Below are positions 5,547 to 5,707 of a stretch of 5,707 bases of DNA, piece by piece (the first letter of the stretch is position 1; each line of letters begins with the position of its first letter). The stretch comes from DUVY01 sp036562755. GTDB lineage: Bacteria > Bacillota > Clostridia > Christensenellales > DUVY01. A model generated the notes under the pieces. It did not search any database, was not told where the DNA came from, and saw nothing but the letters and a program-made list of their open reading frames with translations. Location of the stretch: contig DATCJN010000045.1 of the NCBI GenBank assembly GCA_036562755.1, forward strand, positions 1 through 5,707, read 5' to 3'. The translations under genes and the position numbers were made by a program.

Positions 5547-5580
5547 CACACGGTCGATTATAACAAAAAACGACCATGTG
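5547..5580. promoter_or_regulatory. Probable operator: inverted repeat flanking the -10 box
   Basis: CACACGGTCG (5547-5556) and CGACCATGTG (5571-5580) are inverted copies with one mismatch in ten, separated by 14 bases that contain the extended -10 box. One arm lies over the predicted transcription start, the other within the -35/-10 spacer. A dimeric regulator bound here would block RNA polymerase. Small ABC-2 exporter operons are often controlled by GntR-family regulators of the YtrA type, but no regulator gene is in the window, so the protein is not known. The arms are G+C-rich against an AT-rich background, which argues for function. Confidence 0.6.
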
Positions 5581-5586
5581 TGTCCA
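5557..5586 (-). promoter_or_regulatory. Promoter of the ABC exporter operon with extended -10
   Basis: On the minus strand, TATAAT (5562-5557) is preceded by TGT (5565-5563), giving the extended -10 form TGnTATAAT. A -35-like TGGACA (5586-5581) lies 18 bases upstream. Transcription would start near 5550, about 30 bases before the ATPase ATG. An inverted repeat brackets the -10 region, so control by a bound protein is likely. Confidence 0.75.
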
Positions 5587-5609
5587 AAAAAAAGATAAAT
5601 AAAAATATA

Positions 5610-5643
5610 ATTTTAATTAAAAATTAATATTTTTAATTAAAAT
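5610..5643. repeat. Perfect 15-bp A/T-only inverted repeat
   Basis: ATTTTAATTAAAAAT (5610-5624) and ATTTTTAATTAAAAT (5629-5643) are exact inverted copies with a 4-base spacer TAAT. There is no T run after the hairpin, so it is not a typical terminator. It lies in the AT-rich stretch 5587-5707 upstream of the ABC operon promoter, where I see no gene. It may be a low-complexity coincidence, an upstream activating AT element or a protein-binding site. Confidence 0.5.
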
Positions 5644-5707
5644 CTCATTTTAAAAACAGCGTTAATTTATTAATAGATAAATTTTTTATTGATGCCTTGA
5701 TTTATAT

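Noticed and set aside
5323..5577. Longer ATPase start at 5577
   Set aside because: It would begin inside the promoter and operator region. The ATG at 5518-5520 has a well-placed AAGGAG and gives the usual N-terminus.

Overview
The window reads as a chromosomal segment of a low-to-moderate G+C Gram-positive-type bacterium, most likely Bacillota. The grounds are strong AAGGAG/GGAGG ribosome binding sites in front of most genes, sigma-A-like promoters, TAA as the stop of every intact gene, AT-rich intergenic DNA and the ribosomal protein order. The species cannot be named from the sequence.

Positions 1-3121 (minus strand) hold the start of the S10 ribosomal protein operon in transcription order: rpsJ (S10), rplC (L3), rplD (L4), rplW (L23), rplB (L2) and the first codons of rpsS (S19), which runs off the left edge. 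Genes are packed with gaps of 10-23 bases or a small overlap, so they form one transcript. A near-consensus promoter (TTGACA, 17-base spacer, TACAAT) lies at 3093-3121 and implies a 5' leader of about 258 nt before rpsJ. This leader can fold into a closed multi-branch structure with competing pairings. I do not recognise it as a known riboswitch or as the E. coli-type S10 leader, and it is the best candidate for something undescribed here. The promoter's -10 hexamer fills exactly the spacer of a 9-bp inverted repeat, which also looks like a plus-strand terminator.

Positions 3122-3473 are very AT-rich with no gene. Positions 3504-3821 (plus strand) encode a 105-residue DUF4234-like small membrane protein with an internal GIYxxYW repeat. 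It is followed by its own terminator.

Positions 3977-5520 (minus strand) carry a two-gene ABC exporter operon, ATPase then ABC-2 type permease, that appears to be decaying. The ATPase has a one-base insertion in a G run after the Walker A region. The permease has TAA as its second codon and an in-frame TAG near the middle. The remaining sequence still aligns well to the families, so the damage looks recent or reflects sequence errors. The operon keeps an extended -10 promoter flanked by a 10-bp inverted repeat (a likely operator), and a terminator convergent with that of the DUF4234 gene. The right end (5587-5707) is AT-rich, with a perfect 15-bp A/T inverted repeat and no gene.
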